Positions 12,442 to 25,900 of a stretch of 64,000 bases of DNA are shown here, one piece after another. Origin of the DNA: Sparassis latifolia. Lineage: Eukaryota > Basidiomycota > Agaricomycetes > Polyporales > Sparassidaceae. The notes under the pieces are model-generated. The model was given only the letters and a program-made list of their open reading frames with translations. It was not told the origin of the DNA and did not search any database. The DNA is taken from NCBI GenBank assembly GCA_018466975.1, contig CM031558.1, positions 806,001 through 870,000 of the forward strand, written 5' to 3'. The stretch's first letter is position 1, and each line of letters starts with the position of its first letter. Position numbers and translations under genes: made by a program.

Positions 12442-15400
12442 TCACTGCTGCGTCTGCGTTGGGAAGTGAGGTATCGGCCTCTGTTCGTGCTGCACGTTGG
12501 CGTGAGCCATACACAGCAAGCGTGTAAAAAAGACAAGCACTGACATTCATCCACAACATCCCAGTCGACGATGCGGGCGCGGACGTATCCTTTTCTTCCA
12601 GCATATACGACTCCTGAGACGGCTGGTACCCGTACGTGCTCATCGGCTGCGCAGCCGCGGCAAGCAGGTGGTTGAAGTCCCCGTTCCCGCCGTTCCCCGC
12701 TGCGGCGACGACCGCCGCATTGTTCTGAGTCTCCGGATAGAACGGGTAGAACAGTGCCGCGGGCACCTCCGCCAGCTTCTTGTCCGCAGGCGTGCCCGGC
12801 GCACCCTTGCCTCCACGCCCCGGGCTCCCCGTTCCCGATGACCCCCCATTCGGTGGCGCGTACGCGCCCTGTTGAGCGGGGTACTGGGCGGGACCCATCG
12901 TTGGCGTTTGAGGCTGAACGCCCTGCTGCTGGGTGCCGGGGGGAGGCTTGGACGAAAGGATGCTGTCCGCATCCCAGTCTTGCTCGGGCATCAGCATTGG
13001 CGCTGCCGTCGGTGCAACTTGGTGCAGGTTCACACCCAGCACTTTCTCGGCGACCTTGGCAATGAGCGGATGCCCGCCGTTGAGGTCCTTGCGCTCCCAG
13101 CGCCAGCGGAAGCTTGGGAGCATGTCAAGCGCCATCCACACATCTTCCAGCGCGACCTGCCGTGGGATAGGGTCACAGCCGGACATGCGCCCGAAGAGAA
13201 TTACCATCGCTGCAATGTGCAATGGAATAGGCGAGACAAAGAACGCGATGTCCGGGAAGCGGATCAGCTGGTTGTGCACAATAATAATGTTGTGCGACAT
13301 CACGATAGCTGCATTTTGCGGGTCAAAATCGAAACAGGCTTCAGAGACGGCAAAGCTCACCATCAAGAAGAGCGCGGTGGCGGTGATGGTACTGCAGCTG
13401 CTTCGAACTGAAGAGCGCACGCAGCAGAAGAATTCTGGTAATCCCGATCTTGAGCAGCGTGAGGCCCTGGTCCTCTGTAATATCGTTCACTAGCTGAATG
13501 CGGCGCTCGAGGGGCCAGTCCTCTGTGCCACTAAAGTACCACTTGTATGTGTCAGGAAGCTGCCGGCGGAACTCGACCATACTCTTGATGATGCGCGTCG
13601 CATGGCGCATAATCGCGTCCGCGCTCTGGCGTGTTGGTGTATACAGGGAATTGATAATGTCAGCCTGTATCTCCGCGATCGGCGCGGACAGCACGAAATG
13701 CTCGGAAATGTCGCTGCTCCCGGACTTGCTCCGCGACGGCCGCGGTGTGTTCGAATCGGACGGCGCTATGGCCAGAGGACGTCCGAGTAGGATCGACGTG
13801 CCACGGTCATGCACGAGCACGATGCCCCACAGACGGATGCGCAGTTGACATTCCTCCTCAGAAAAGACGTTATCCTGCGAGGTCGGGTCATGGTGAAGCC
13901 CGAGCTCAATCGACAACCTGACGAGGCTGCCGACAAGACGCCAGAGCGTCCGGCCTTGTCGCTATCGCGGCGTCAGCAATGTCATCGCAGCCAATCAAGT
14001 GGACGGACTGACCTCGGTATAGAGATACCACTGAAGTAGAATTAGCGCCTGCAGGCTGGACACGGTGACGCGCAGGTCAGGTTTGACCGCAAGAGCGCTT
14101 TGAAAGAACTCCTCGTGTTCCGGCCAGTCGGCGGGCATGAGCTTCTTGGGCGTCGTGGGACTCGCCATGTTCTGGCTGCGTTCCTTCTCCATGCCGCTCA
14201 CGCGGTGGTTGAGCTCGCTGAGCGTGCCCAACGCGAGGATGAGGTAGAGGCTGCACACATAGCCGGGGTCATGCTGCAGCGTTTGACCTTCATACAGCGC
14301 GTCGAGCGTATGCTCGAATTCCTTGCGGGTGAAGACGGGTCGGTGGAAGTTGAGGCGTGTGAAGTAGACGTCGAGGACGCGACGCAACATCGTACGATCC
14401 TTGGGAAGCCAAACGGGGACGTTCGACGAAGGAGATGCGGGGCCAGATAGCCCAGACGGTGGGTGACCGGCGGTGCTGTCGCGGCGCATGGAGACGGAAA
14501 ACCACTTTGTGGCATCTCGTGGGGCGGAGGGCTCACCTACATCGCGGTCGCGGCCAGAGGTGAGACCGGCGGAGCCGACTGCCAGATCTTCTCTGTCCAT
14601 GACGGACATCTTGACTTCATTCACGATAGCCGAGTGGACACCGAAGCTCTTGGCCAGTGCCTAAGAGTGCGATAAGTGAGTAGAGAAGAGAAAAAGGAAA
14701 AAAAGGACGCACTTGGGTGCTAGACATGTCGTGTGAAAGGGGATCCTGGCCCTTGGGGATGTCGTGCGAAGAGGGCGAGCGTTGCATGCTGGAGTGGGGT
14801 TGAAGCGGGTGTTGGAACGCAGGAAGGATGTGGGGGTTGTAGCCGGGGGGAGGAGGACCGTGCATGGCCATGTGCGGTGGTGGGGGTGGTGGGGGTCCAT
14901 ATCCAGGAGGAGGGGGCCCATAGGGCATCATGGGAGGAGCGCCGTAGTGGTGCATCATCGGCTGACCAGGAGGACCATAGGGATATGTGCGCGGGGGAGA
15001 ACCGGGCTGCGGAGGAGGCGCCTCGGTGCGCAGAGGGTAGGGCCTGTTGCTGCCGCCGCCGCCGGGTGGTTGAGCAAACTGGAAGGTGGTAGAAAGGGCG
15101 TTATCGCTTGAGTCAACTTCGATGCCTTCGCGGGAACATATATCGTCCAGACTGTCGAGGTTGAAGTCGGGGATGCGCCGCTTGAGGAGGGCGTCACATT
15201 GGAGGAGTTGGCGTTCTATCCGCTCGGTGTGTCCGCGCGGCGTAAGAGTCTGGCGATGCCTGTCTTCTTGGTGGCATGCGGTGCCGGCGGTGGCACAAGC
15301 GGTGCATCTGGGATGTTTGGAATCGCACTGAGGACGACGAGGAGGACGGTCAGCGAAGAGACTCGGGAGGAGAGACGGGAGAGACGGGAGTTTGCCGTCG

Positions 15401-15676
15401 GTGTCGCCCGCCGGGACTTGCCTTAATTTTCTTACTCCTGCATCGTGCGCACGCCTCGTGAGATCGACGGAGCCGGCGTGGTTCAGCGGGATGGGGCCCG
15501 TCGTCGCCGTTCGTGTCCGCCTTTCTTCGCTTTCTCGACTGCGGCGGCGGCTGCAGGGGCGGGGCTTGCGGCTGCTGGGCGGGAGGAGGCTGCTGATTAG
15601 GGTCGATCTGGAGGGCGGACTGGAGAGAAGAGTGGTTCAGGTTGAGGTCGGCGTGTGGGGGGAGCAGATGGGTCAT
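12442..15676 (-). CDS. Zn2Cys6 fungal transcription factor with central regulatory domain
   Basis: A nuclear DNA-binding regulator of unknown targets. Proposed exons are 15422-15676, 14713-15327, 14013-14660, 13361-13961, 12545-13338 and 12442-12453, in phase, 974 aa. The zinc cluster CARCRSKKIK / CDSKHPRCTACATAGTAC has exact C-x2-C-x6-C-x6-C-x2-C-x6-C spacing and is split by a GC-AG intron (15328-15421). A Q/P-rich lead precedes it and a long P/G/H-rich linker follows. The fungal-type regulatory domain runs from YFTRLNFHRPVF through LSIELGLHHDP, ends near VILFGRMSG, and is followed by a Q/P/G-rich tail. The oddity is at 13339-13360: frame is kept only by removing 22 nt that look like a GT-AG intron. 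The last exon (TQQ) is one option; without that splice the frame runs on to 12332. An alternative ATG lies at 15745. Confidence 0.88.
15328..15421 (-). other. GC-AG intron splitting the zinc cluster
   Basis: The exon ends AAG and the intron begins GCAAGT, a GC donor with otherwise consensus bases, and ends CCTCAG. Splicing here gives perfect Zn2Cys6 spacing. No GT donor nearby does so. Confidence 0.85.
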
Positions 15677-16034
15677 GATGATCGTCCGCGACGACGACGA
15701 CGACGAAGATTGCGACGAGGACGACGCCTGAAGGGTGATGATCAACGACCAACGCAGCGCCCACCGTTCGTCCCGTTACCAGTCTGCTGCTCCCCGGTCA
15801 CTGCCCCCTGTCCCCCGGCCACTCCCCGCCCGCCCTGCGCTCTTGCCGCCGCGCACTCTCGCCCTCTCCGTGTGCTGTAGAGTACCTTGAAAAATAGCAG
15901 AGCGTTCTGCGAGAGTCGCTGAATATTTTCGGGATTTTCGGAGGAGCAGGAAGCGGACGAGGACGGCGGTTCCCACGAGCGGAGTGGAGAGAGCACGGTG
16001 CGCGCAGCTGCGCACGACTCGGGCCAACGCTACG

Positions 16035-17348
16035 ATGTCTCCCCCTGCGCTGCACACCAACTCGACCATCCCCGACAACAGATCAGCCTACTCGCTCGTC
16101 ACCGTCCACGACGTCCTCGACGTCGTCCCCTCGCCCACCGCAGCCACCTCTCTCCTTTCTCGCCATTCCGACGACTCTACCTATGGCACCACCGCCCCCT
16201 CCCGCCCCTCCTCGCGTCGCATCTTCATGAATGCCACCCTCAAGATGGCCGCAATATTCGTCCTTAGCACAGCGTTTCTCGGAGGCATCCTCTGGCTGGC
16301 CTTGCCGACCCTTGACGAGTCCGTCTCCTTGCGCTCTCACCCTCATCCGCACTGACATCCGCCGTAGAGACGACCGGCCGTCGCTCAAGGTCCCAAAGTC
16401 ATTCGCAGAGCTTCAGGCCCTCAACACGCTGCTCAAGAAATACAGGGACATCTACCCCTACCGCATCGTCGTCTGCTATATCATAAGCTATCTCTTGTGC
16501 GTTCCCCGCCGTCCTTCTCTCCCACTCTCCTGCTTACCCCCGCACCCAGCCTCCAAGCCTTTTCCCTCCCAGGCTCCATGTATCTCTCCATCCTCGGCGG
16601 CGCCGTCTGGGGCATTCCCCGCGCCCTCGCCCTCGCCTGCACCTGTGTCGCCTCCGGCGCGACTCTTTGCTACCTTATCAGCGCCGCTCTCGGCCCCGCT
16701 CTCCTCACCATGCCCAAGTGGAAGTCACGTTTTGACGTCTGGGGCGCAAAGATTTCCGAGCAGAAGGACAACATAATCTCGTACCTCATCGTCCTCCGCA
16801 TCGCACCATTCCCCCCGCACTGGGTCGTGAACGTCCTCTGTCCACACCTCGGCATCGGCATCGTCCCCTTCTGGGTCAGCACCTGGCTTGGCATCTTCGG
16901 CGTCACCGTCATCCATACCACCATCGGCGGCAGCCTCGACGATATGACCTCCGCCGACGACTTCCACCTGATCTCGTGGAAGAACTTCCTCATGCTTTCT
17001 GCCGTTGCCGTCGGCGTCATGATCCCGGTCGGACTCCGCTACTACTTCAAGCGGGAGCTCGTCGCGGTCGTGGACGTCGAGGCTGAGGCGGAAGCCGAGG
17101 AACGCACCGCGGCGCAGGACGGCGATCTCGTGCTCGCCGAGGGCCCGCCTACGGTGGTGTACAAGGGCAAGGATGCCCAGCTTATTCTCATCGACGATGA
17201 GGAGAGCGAGGAGTATTCGGATGAGGACTCGGATGAGGACGTCATTCTCGAGGCCGGTCCTGCCCTCATCGTGAAGGCACAGGGCGGCGATGCGACCGCC
17301 GTGGGCGCAGACGAGAGACGGGACTGGCGACAGGAGGATCTGCTGTGA
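16035..17348 (+). CDS. TMEM41/VTT-domain (DedA-like) membrane protein
   Basis: VTT/DedA-type ER proteins such as TMEM41B are linked to phospholipid scrambling, lipid mobilisation and autophagy. Exons 16035-16318, 16368-16496 and 16550-17348 are in phase and give 403 aa. The N-terminus is serine/threonine-rich, followed by a first membrane segment (MAAIFVLSTAFLGGILWLAL, about residues 75-94). The family core begins SYLFLQAFSLPGSMYLSILG and GGAVWG, then AALGPALL, an LRIAPFPPHWVVN loop, and further hydrophobic segments to VGLRYYFKRE. The C-terminal ~100 residues are strongly acidic (SEEYSDEDSDEDV) and probably cytosolic. The ATG at 16035 is chosen because the frame upstream has only GTG at 15984. 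Confidence 0.88.
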
Positions 17349-18005
17349 AAGGATATCGCTCATATGCTCGGATATAGATGGCGTACGCGCGCGGGCATGC
17401 GGCTGTAATGTGCAGCGCACGGCTCGGTGTCTGCTGGACCGAGTGGGTACGCTGTGTCGGTCCATTTACTTGTAATTCTGGTCTGCTGTACAACTGCACG
17501 TATATATGTTGCTTTCTGTGTCAGACGCCATATATGCCATTATATGGCTGGTCACCTGCGGGTCCTCGTCCCGAAAAGGTAATTTCCCGCGTCGGCGCCA
17601 AAATATGAGAGCCAAAAAATATTCAGAAGAGACGGAAAGCGGAAAGGAAGATATATACAGATGCATGTATACTGGCTGGCGTCCGATGGGTGGGCAGAAG
17701 AAAAAAAATTAATGGAAGAAAGAGGACGGAGCAGTGCTGGAGTGCGGATTGTTCCGCCAGAGCACCAGGTGCACTGTATGCGACTGTGTGCGCTCCTGAG
17801 GTCTTCCCCAGCCGACTCTCTCCCTCCCACCATCTCGGTCCCGGCTCCCCTCCTCGTCGCCATCGTCGTCGTCCCCGACGTTCTCCAGCCTCTGTCAGAC
17901 GGCTGCCACCTTCGTACTCCCCGTCTGCTCTCCGTTTGCCTCTCCGCGCCTGCGCGTCGTCCGCTGCCGCTCCGCCCTCTGATATCGCCATCCCCCCCGG
18001 TCCTC

Positions 18006-21000
18006 ATGGCTGATCGTCTTCCACAGCAGTACTCCGCCAACTTCCCCCCCGGCCTTATTCCTCAACAGTCTAACGGTCTCCAGCAGCTTCCCCAACAGCT
18101 CCAGGTCGATCCCCAGATGGCTAACCAGTCTCTCACCGACCAGAACCGCATCTGGTCCCACATGCTTCAGCAGCAGATGCGCCCACAGGCCGCTCAGAAT
18201 AACTTCCCCCCACCCTCCATACAGCAGCAGCAACAACAACAACAACAACAACAGCCGGTGAGTCTCGTTTTATTTGCCTAAATCATTACTTTACTCGCTC
18301 GCCCATCGCCCATCGCCCATCGCTCTGCTGTCTCGCACTCCCTCTCCACTTCCCCCACCTTGTCGAGCCACCCTTCGTCCATATGCCCATCTTCCTGCAC
18401 CGCCATCGTCCGTCCTACCACCACCACCCACTACCACTTACTCACGCCCGTTTGCTTACGTCATCTCCCGCATTCTTCTCACTGACGCCCCGCGTAGGCA
18501 ACCAACCCATTCACGAACCACAACATCGTCCGCCTCCAGGCGCAGATGTCGCAGCAGAAACAACAACAACATCAGCAGCAGCAGCAGCAGATGTCGTTTG
18601 GCCTCCCTCCACACGTCCCCACTTCCGCCCCCGACGCCCAGGCTCGCGCCATGCGCCAGCAGTTCCCCAATATGTCTGGGGGTGCAGCGTTCCCCACCGC
18701 ACTGCAAATGCAGACCCTCGCGTCGCGCAATCCCCAGATGCTCCAGCAGATGCTGCAGAACCAACACGCGATGCAGAATCAGGCGCTGCAGAATCAGGGT
18801 AACCGACAGTTGGAGCTTATGGGCCTCGCGCACAACCAACAACCACAGAATGGCAACCCCGCTGCCATGGCGGCCTTGCGACAAATGCAGCAACAGGCAC
18901 AGCAACACCAGCAGGCGCAACAACACCAGTTGCAGCAACAACAACACCAGCAACAGGCGCAGCAACAGCATCAGCAGCATCAACAGGCGCAGCAACACCA
19001 GCAGCAGCAGTTACAGCAGCAATTGCAGCAGCAGCAGCACCAACTACACCAGCAGTCCCAGCAAGTGTCCCAGCAGCAACATCAGCCCAGTATGGGCGCG
19101 CAGCTCGGCCAGATGCAGAACCAGGTGCAGCAGAACCCGACTTTCTTCTCTACCTCCGCCATGCAGCCCATCCCGGATGCAGCTCGGGGGCCCTCTGCAC
19201 AGCCGAACTTGCAGCAGCAGTCTGGCGCACTCGCTCCTTCGCCTTCCGGCATGCCGCAGCAGCAACAAGGCCCAAGACGCCCGTTTTCGTTCATGGAGCT
19301 TAGGACCCGCGCAGCCGCGCTCAATAACACAATTCGTGAGCTGGAACGGCAGAGACTGAATACTCACAATCAGAATTTGACTATGCCGGACGCGGCGCTC
19401 GAGGTCGAGATCGGGAAGATCAACGAGGAGCTCCAGCGGAGGAGAGATCTTCTGGAAAAGCTGAGTACTGCCATGCAACAAATGACCAATGCACACTCTG
19501 CCGCCCTCGCTGCAAATCAGTGAGTGTTGTTGGCGACGCTTTTATTGTTGTTGTGTTGTGCTTACGGTCTACGTCCAGGAGTGCACTCCGCACGTCGCCT
19601 GTCCAGTCACAACAGCACCCTGCTGCTACCCAGAACGACCAGGGTCACCCTCAACAAGGTTGGCCGTTGCAGACAGGTGCCTCGCAGACGCCTATGTTTC
19701 CCTTTCAGCAATCCGCCGCGCAGATTATGCAATCAGGCCCGTCGCAAGCATCGAAGGTACCACAGATGCCGCCACAAGGGGAGCAGATGAACCAGTTCTC
19801 TCCGAACTCGATTTCCATGCAGTTCCAGCCAGGCGCTGGTCAATCGTCTCCAAACGTGATGTCGACGCCGTTCCCGGGTCATGTGCCTGCCCAGGCGACG
19901 CCACCACCGCCGCCGCAACAACAGCAGCAGCATGCCCCATTGCGTGTGCCGATCCCGCCTTTGTCTGCAGAGGTATTCAATTCAGCGTACAAGACGTTTT
20001 GCACGAAGAACAATGTTGTGCATGATCCGGCGCTTATGTCGCACGATGGTCGTCCGATTGACCTGTACGCGCTTCACGTCGAGGTAATGAACGCGGGCTT
20101 CTATAACCGGGTAAGGTGACGTACTTCTCTTTCCGGTGATTTTCATTGACGCTGTCGCTGTAGGTGGCTCAGAATGACCAGTGGCCCGTGATAGGTGCCA
20201 AGCTGGGCTTCGTACAATTTCCTGCAAGTAACAGTGAGCCGGCCAAGTCTGGCCCGGGCGTGGCGCAACATCTGGAGCACGTATACAAGCAATATCTCCA
20301 TGCTTTTGATTCAACATATCTACGTTCTTGGCTTGCCAAACGGAGCCAGCAGCAGCAACATGACGTGCAGCAGGCCGTGGAGCAAGCGCGCATGCACCAG
20401 AAGCTCATTCCTGTTCAAGGTACTGTTATGAGTGGACGCCTTCCCCAAGTTCCCCACGCATTGCCTAGCCAAAATGGACAGGACGCTAATGGAGTCCCGG
20501 GTTTGGCTGGCGCATCGGACCTGCAGCTCAACGAAATTCTGCAGTACGCAACGGTACCGACTCCAGAACTGCGGCGGCGGAACGTCCCCGCTCACATTAT
20601 CAACTTAGTGGAAGCAAACCGTCCGCTCCTCTTACGGTCCTTGTCGCAGCGCGAGTTACGCGGTGGGGTCGCTAAGAATGCTCAGTCTACCCAACAGCAG
20701 CGCCCCATGCCCTCGCCATATATGGCGCAGATAAAACAGCAAGGTGCTGTCGTGAATCCCGCCATGGCCCTGCGGAGCGGACAGTCTCAGCTTCAGCAGA
20801 ACTCATCTGGATCTGCGGGCCCAGCGGTGACTGTCGCCTCGGTGGCAGCCACAGTACCATTCCGACATCGTACGCAGCCTGTCACAGAAGAGGAGTTGCA
20901 GAATAACTTGGAGTTGATCAATTCGGTCAAACGGCATTATTCAAGTTGTGCGTTCCTCTTGTGTAACGGGGCATGTGAAGGCTAACGTGTTGACAGGCGT

Positions 21001-22629
21001 GCTCAAGATGACGCCTCGTCCTATACCTGATGATCAGAAGGTCCAATTCAATGCGGCATTCGAGGAACTGTGTCGCTGTGCTATCGAGACGGACTCCAAG
21101 CTGCGTCTTTATCTTTGTTACATCAACCAGGAAGCCGTTCGGAAGTTGATCGCAATCGTATGAATGTCTTGATTGGTTTTCACTGCTACGACTCACGCTA
21201 CGCTTGGCAGATTATGACTGCTCAGCACCAGAGGAAACTCCTCGCTTCATCGCAGTGTATAATGGACATCCAGCAAATGCGACAAATGAGCATTCAGATG
21301 CAAGGCACGAGTGAAGCTTATGCGCAGCATACACTATCATCGGCGTCCAACACCTCTCCTTCCCACTCGGCTGCGCCTGTGCCATCACCTCCATCGTTTC
21401 CTCTACCTTCCTCGCATACTACGATCGCTCCTCCCCAGTCGTCGCAGCAGGGTCTACAGTCTCATCCGCCTCCCCAATTTACATCACAACAGATGTCACA
21501 TCCGATACAGCCTCCATTGCAGCCACCCCAGTACTCTCAACCCGTGCCGCCGCGGTTGTCTCCCTCATCCCAGCCGATGGCGCCTACTCCGTCACCACGA
21601 CTCGCAGCTACCGTCTCGGCTCGTTCTCCTTCCGCGCAGCAGACGAAGAAGAAGGTACAGCAGCCATTACCAGCCACGCAGATTGATCTCACTGTGTCAG
21701 CAACACCGCCCGCATCTGCATCCACGCCAGTCGCAAGCGCATCGACACCTATCCATGTGGGCAGCTCTCCTCAGACACCGAAGTCTCCGAAAGCGAAGGC
21801 GAACAAGCAGAAGCAGTCTACAAAGCGTAGTAGGGCCGCACCCAAAACTGCTTCGGCTGGGGAACAGCGGCCGGCGACGCCAGCTGCAGCTTCGGCTGCG
21901 GAGATCGCGGTCAAGCGACCACGCGAGGAGGAGCAGCCCTCGAGTAGTCCTGCTGCTGCGCTAGAGCCTCCGTCGAAGAGAATTAAGACGGAGTGGGAGG
22001 ATCCACCGAGTGAAGCTTTGGTCAAGAAACAAGAAGCAGTGGAATTGATCAAGACCGACGAGGACGCGGCGAAGTTCCTCGAGAAGATGACGGACCTGTT
22101 GAAGAGAGCGTCTTCAGACGAGGATCAAGGCGTGCTGTCATCCCAAATCTCTTCCACTTTGGACCAGATCTTGAAACCGTACGAGGCACCTCTTGATTTC
22201 TCTGATTCAGCAGGACTTTCGTCTCTGTCGGCGTCCGGAGGATCGGATAGCCTCGGATTCGGTCGCTTTTCGCCATCTCCGGGCATGGCCGCAGCTGACG
22301 GTCTGGAGTTCTTTGACTTCACTTCGTACGGGCTCGAAGATGACACTGAGTCGAAGCCGGAAACGCCAGATCTTGTGCCGGCATCATCGACGAATCCTAG
22401 TCCAGGGTCTGCGTCGGAGGCGGATGGTATTGGCCATATCGCGTTGGGTGTGTCTGATACGGTGAAGATTGCAGACATCAAGGAAGAGGAGGGGGTGGAT
22501 CTACTGCGAATGGGGATATGGGGAGAAATTGACGGAGGGGAATCTGCTTACTACCAGGCCATGGATGGGTGGAAATGGGAAGTGCCGATGGCTACGTGCG
22601 ATCAGCCGTGGGCAATCTCCACAGTGTAG
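18006..22629 (+). CDS. SWI/SNF ARID subunit, Swi1-like, glutamine-rich
   Basis: Probably the ARID subunit of the SWI/SNF chromatin remodeller, which binds DNA with little sequence preference and helps recruit the complex. Exons 18006-18257, 18498-19519, 19579-20110, 20164-20947, 20997-21157 and 21211-22629 are in phase and give 1,389 aa. The first ~550 residues are Q-rich with several poly-Q runs (for example near 18,225-18,255 and 18,890-19,080). The ARID/BRIGHT domain lies at about residues 557-660: FNSAYKTFCTKNN, then GRPIDLYALHVEVMNAGFY, NDQWPVIGAKLGF and VAQHLEHVYKQYLHAFD. A second conserved helical block follows (TPRPIPDDQKVQFNAAFEEL onward), then an S/P/Q-rich tail with a basic KRPREEE...PSKRIKTE stretch that looks like a nuclear signal. 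The poly-Q tracts are coded by mixed CAG/CAA and may vary in length between strains. Confidence 0.88.
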
Positions 22630-22975
22630 AGGTATTATTTGATGCTTTATCTTGTCATTCTATATGGTGGGTCCGGTGTACTGTCCCGATATCTTCACAT
22701 CGTCTCTCGGATCTCATTCTATCCACTGTTTGTGTTGTCGCATCTGCAGCTGTTTTTTGATTATTCTGTCGCGTCAGCTCTGTATCTCTAACATCGTCTA
22801 CTTGCTATCGATGAATCGCAACCGTCAAATGCTCGCCGCTTTGGCGTTGTATTTTGTTTTTAAATCGGGCGAGTACCAAGGACTTGCAAATTGCAATTGG
22901 GGGAAGACGGAAAGGGAGCACGTGGACTACATGGCGCGCGCCTGTGGCTAACGCAACGGCACTGCCAGTCCCACC

Positions 22976-25900
22976 ATGGCCTCTCCTCCCAAGCAATTCG
23001 TTTTCAAAGCCTCTGCCATCGCTCGCATACATACCTGTCTTGCGTTCGCCGCATTCCTAGGTGCTCTCTTTCTGGGATGCGCATTGCATTACAAGAAGAT
23101 TGTCAAAAATGGCGTCGCTGGCTATCCTGACGAATGGTTTCCCTCTGTCTCCGCAACGTAAGTTATAGTTTCAATACTGAACCTTTTCTAACCAGATCGC
23201 TTAGTATTGGCGACTGGTTCCCCGAACGGAACGTCTTCCAGATCCTCATTGCCTTGAACTCCGGTGCGTGTCTGGTCCTCTACGCGCCGTATCTCGTGCA
23301 ATTTTGACATTTCGCAGGACCTAGATTTGCTGTGGTTCTTCTCCAGTACTATTTGCATCGCACAGAGGAATCTCGTCTACCAGCGGTTGCGATGGTCGTG
23401 GGTCTGCTTCGGACCTTGGCATGCGGAGGATGGGTGTACATTACTTCCAACGATGATCACGACGCACACGACATCCTCATGATAAGTTATATCGTGTGCA
23501 ACATACCATGGATGTCCATATGCACCGCTTGTACTCCTCCACAAAGTGTACAAGCTCGACGTAGAAGGCAAGTTAACGATTGTCGGCACGCATTTCATCT
23601 CGCTGATAGCACTAGGCGCAATACGGCTTCAGCGTATGTGACTCGTCTGCTGTGCAGTGCAGTTCATCGGTTGACGGTGTCGTAGATTCTTTATTTCAAT
23701 GATACCTATGATATACTTCTTCATCCAGCACAAAGTGCACCGTATCCCCGGAGGTTGATCTGCTGTTTGCCTCTTCGCTGCGCCGCTGTTGATGTTCCAT
23801 ATCCTGCACAGCGTACACTCGATATAGCTTCTTCGAATGGGGGCTCATATTCTTCGATATCATGTACGACTCGGCTGTTGAACTGGACCTCAAGGCGGCC
23901 AACCTCGAAGTGCGTATCGCCTGTTTGGTGACTGTTTGCCTAATAAATGCTGGTCAGGTTGTCGTGCTTACTCCCAGCAGATCTGATGGGGTGGATGATA
24001 TGTATACACGAGTTCACCGTCTTGCGTAGTATTTGTTGACAAGATCTCTCATGCAGGAAACATGTGCTGAATCCGAATGTGACAGCTGTCACGCGTGTAA
24101 GAACACCGTCTCCAGTACCCTTTATACCTGTTTCTCCCGAGAAAAATCCGTCTGAGCCAGCAAGGCCTCTTGACATGAAGAAACCCGCGAAACCGCCTTC
24201 ACGTGTTCGGGCCAGCTTGGTGCAGTCCAGCGTCATCATTGACTTCTTGAGTGACTTATACCTTTGTGTGTACGCCTTCCCTGGCCTTGGGAATGTAACA
24301 CTAAGTTCTATGATAGCGTTTGTTTATTGGTCGATCTTGACATCCCTAACCCCCACTCTGTTCTATTTTTCCGTCTGGGAACTCAGCCTCACGGGTTCTG
24401 AATTGTCCCTTCTGTCCACCTTGTCGCCACTGTTACTCGTGATTCCATCATCTTTGCGATGGAGCGCCTCGCTGGTTGGCAGAACCATCCTGCATTCACT
24501 TTCACTCATTGGGTTAGGAGCGTATGCGTTAGGTGATCCTCTGCACAGACTTTTTGCAGTGATGTTTGCCACGGCAGTCAGCAATGTCGGAGCTGCAGCT
24601 GATTGGTTTGGTCGAGACAATAGTCAAGTCGGATATCAAGGCCTCCGTACGTTATTACGATGAATAGCCGCCTACAGCACACTGATGGGTAGCCATGCGG
24701 TGTTTGATAGTCTTGGGCTTGGGGTTCATGCTATCGTCACTCGCGAAGCATGCCAACCATTCCGTTAATCCAGGTAATGCTCATTGAGAATCTGTACGAG
24801 ACGATGTCTGACATCGAACAGTATGGCCTATCGTCCACGAACAGTCCGGTGGATACAACAAGACCGGCATTTTCTTGGCCTGCCTTGCCATCTACAACTT
24901 CTACACTCGACGGACCACGTCTTCGCCGGTGACATCTAGCACGCGACATACCTCATATACGGGCGACTGGCTTTTATCTGGGCTTGCACTTGGAAGCTTG
25001 ATCTTCACCTTACACTACCTTTTAGGGGATTCTGCCACACTCATTGCGTGGTCTTGGACAGGATACCCCATTCAAGGGCCGGTACCGAATCTTCACGGCT
25101 CTCTCACACATGTCGCTCAGGCTCTCGGGCTTGGTATCCCTGTAGTTCTATCTTTACTCTCCGACCGTGGTCCGGAGATTCTGACACATCCTGTGTGGTT
25201 TGCGTATGGTAGTGTCAGCGCATACGTCATGTACAAGTTCAAGGATTGGTTAGGCTTCGCAGGCGGCCTGAACTTTGCCATCTTTCTCATGTCTATCATT
25301 CCCACGGTTCTCCAACATGCGGTATACACACAGAAAGTAGTCAAGACTTGTGCCACTGCCTGGCTCCTTGTTTGTGCATTCTATTTTTCCAGCGTGTTTA
25401 CAGTCGCATACGCATTCGTACCTGGCGGTGAATATTTCCGCGAACGGACAGACTTGTGAGTGTTCGAGGACGATTGGTGCAAACGCTCATTATCATGATC
25501 AATCTCGTAGAGTTCTTTTTGCGCAGGTAGTTGCTCTGGCTTTCGTGTTTCGATGGCCTCACGTACTTCCTCCCGTCCCGACCTTCACTCTTTCTGGGCG
25601 GACGAGGTCGTCCGTTGGTAGTTCGCTTGCCGTTATTACAATTACTTCACTGCTCGTCACGATGTACAGGTGGCCATTTGTTGTCCCGAAACCTCACAGA
25701 GCTGGGGCTCGGATCGTCCGAGCTGGCATCTGGACCGTCCACTTTGGCATTGACAACGAAGGCAGGGACAGCCAACGTCGCATGGGGGACTTAATAAAGT
25801 GTGTCCTATTCCTGCCAACTAATTCACTTTCTGAAGTTCTGCTTATCGCAGGGACATGGAACTGGATGTTGTCGGTCTATTAGAGACCGATTTGCATGTG

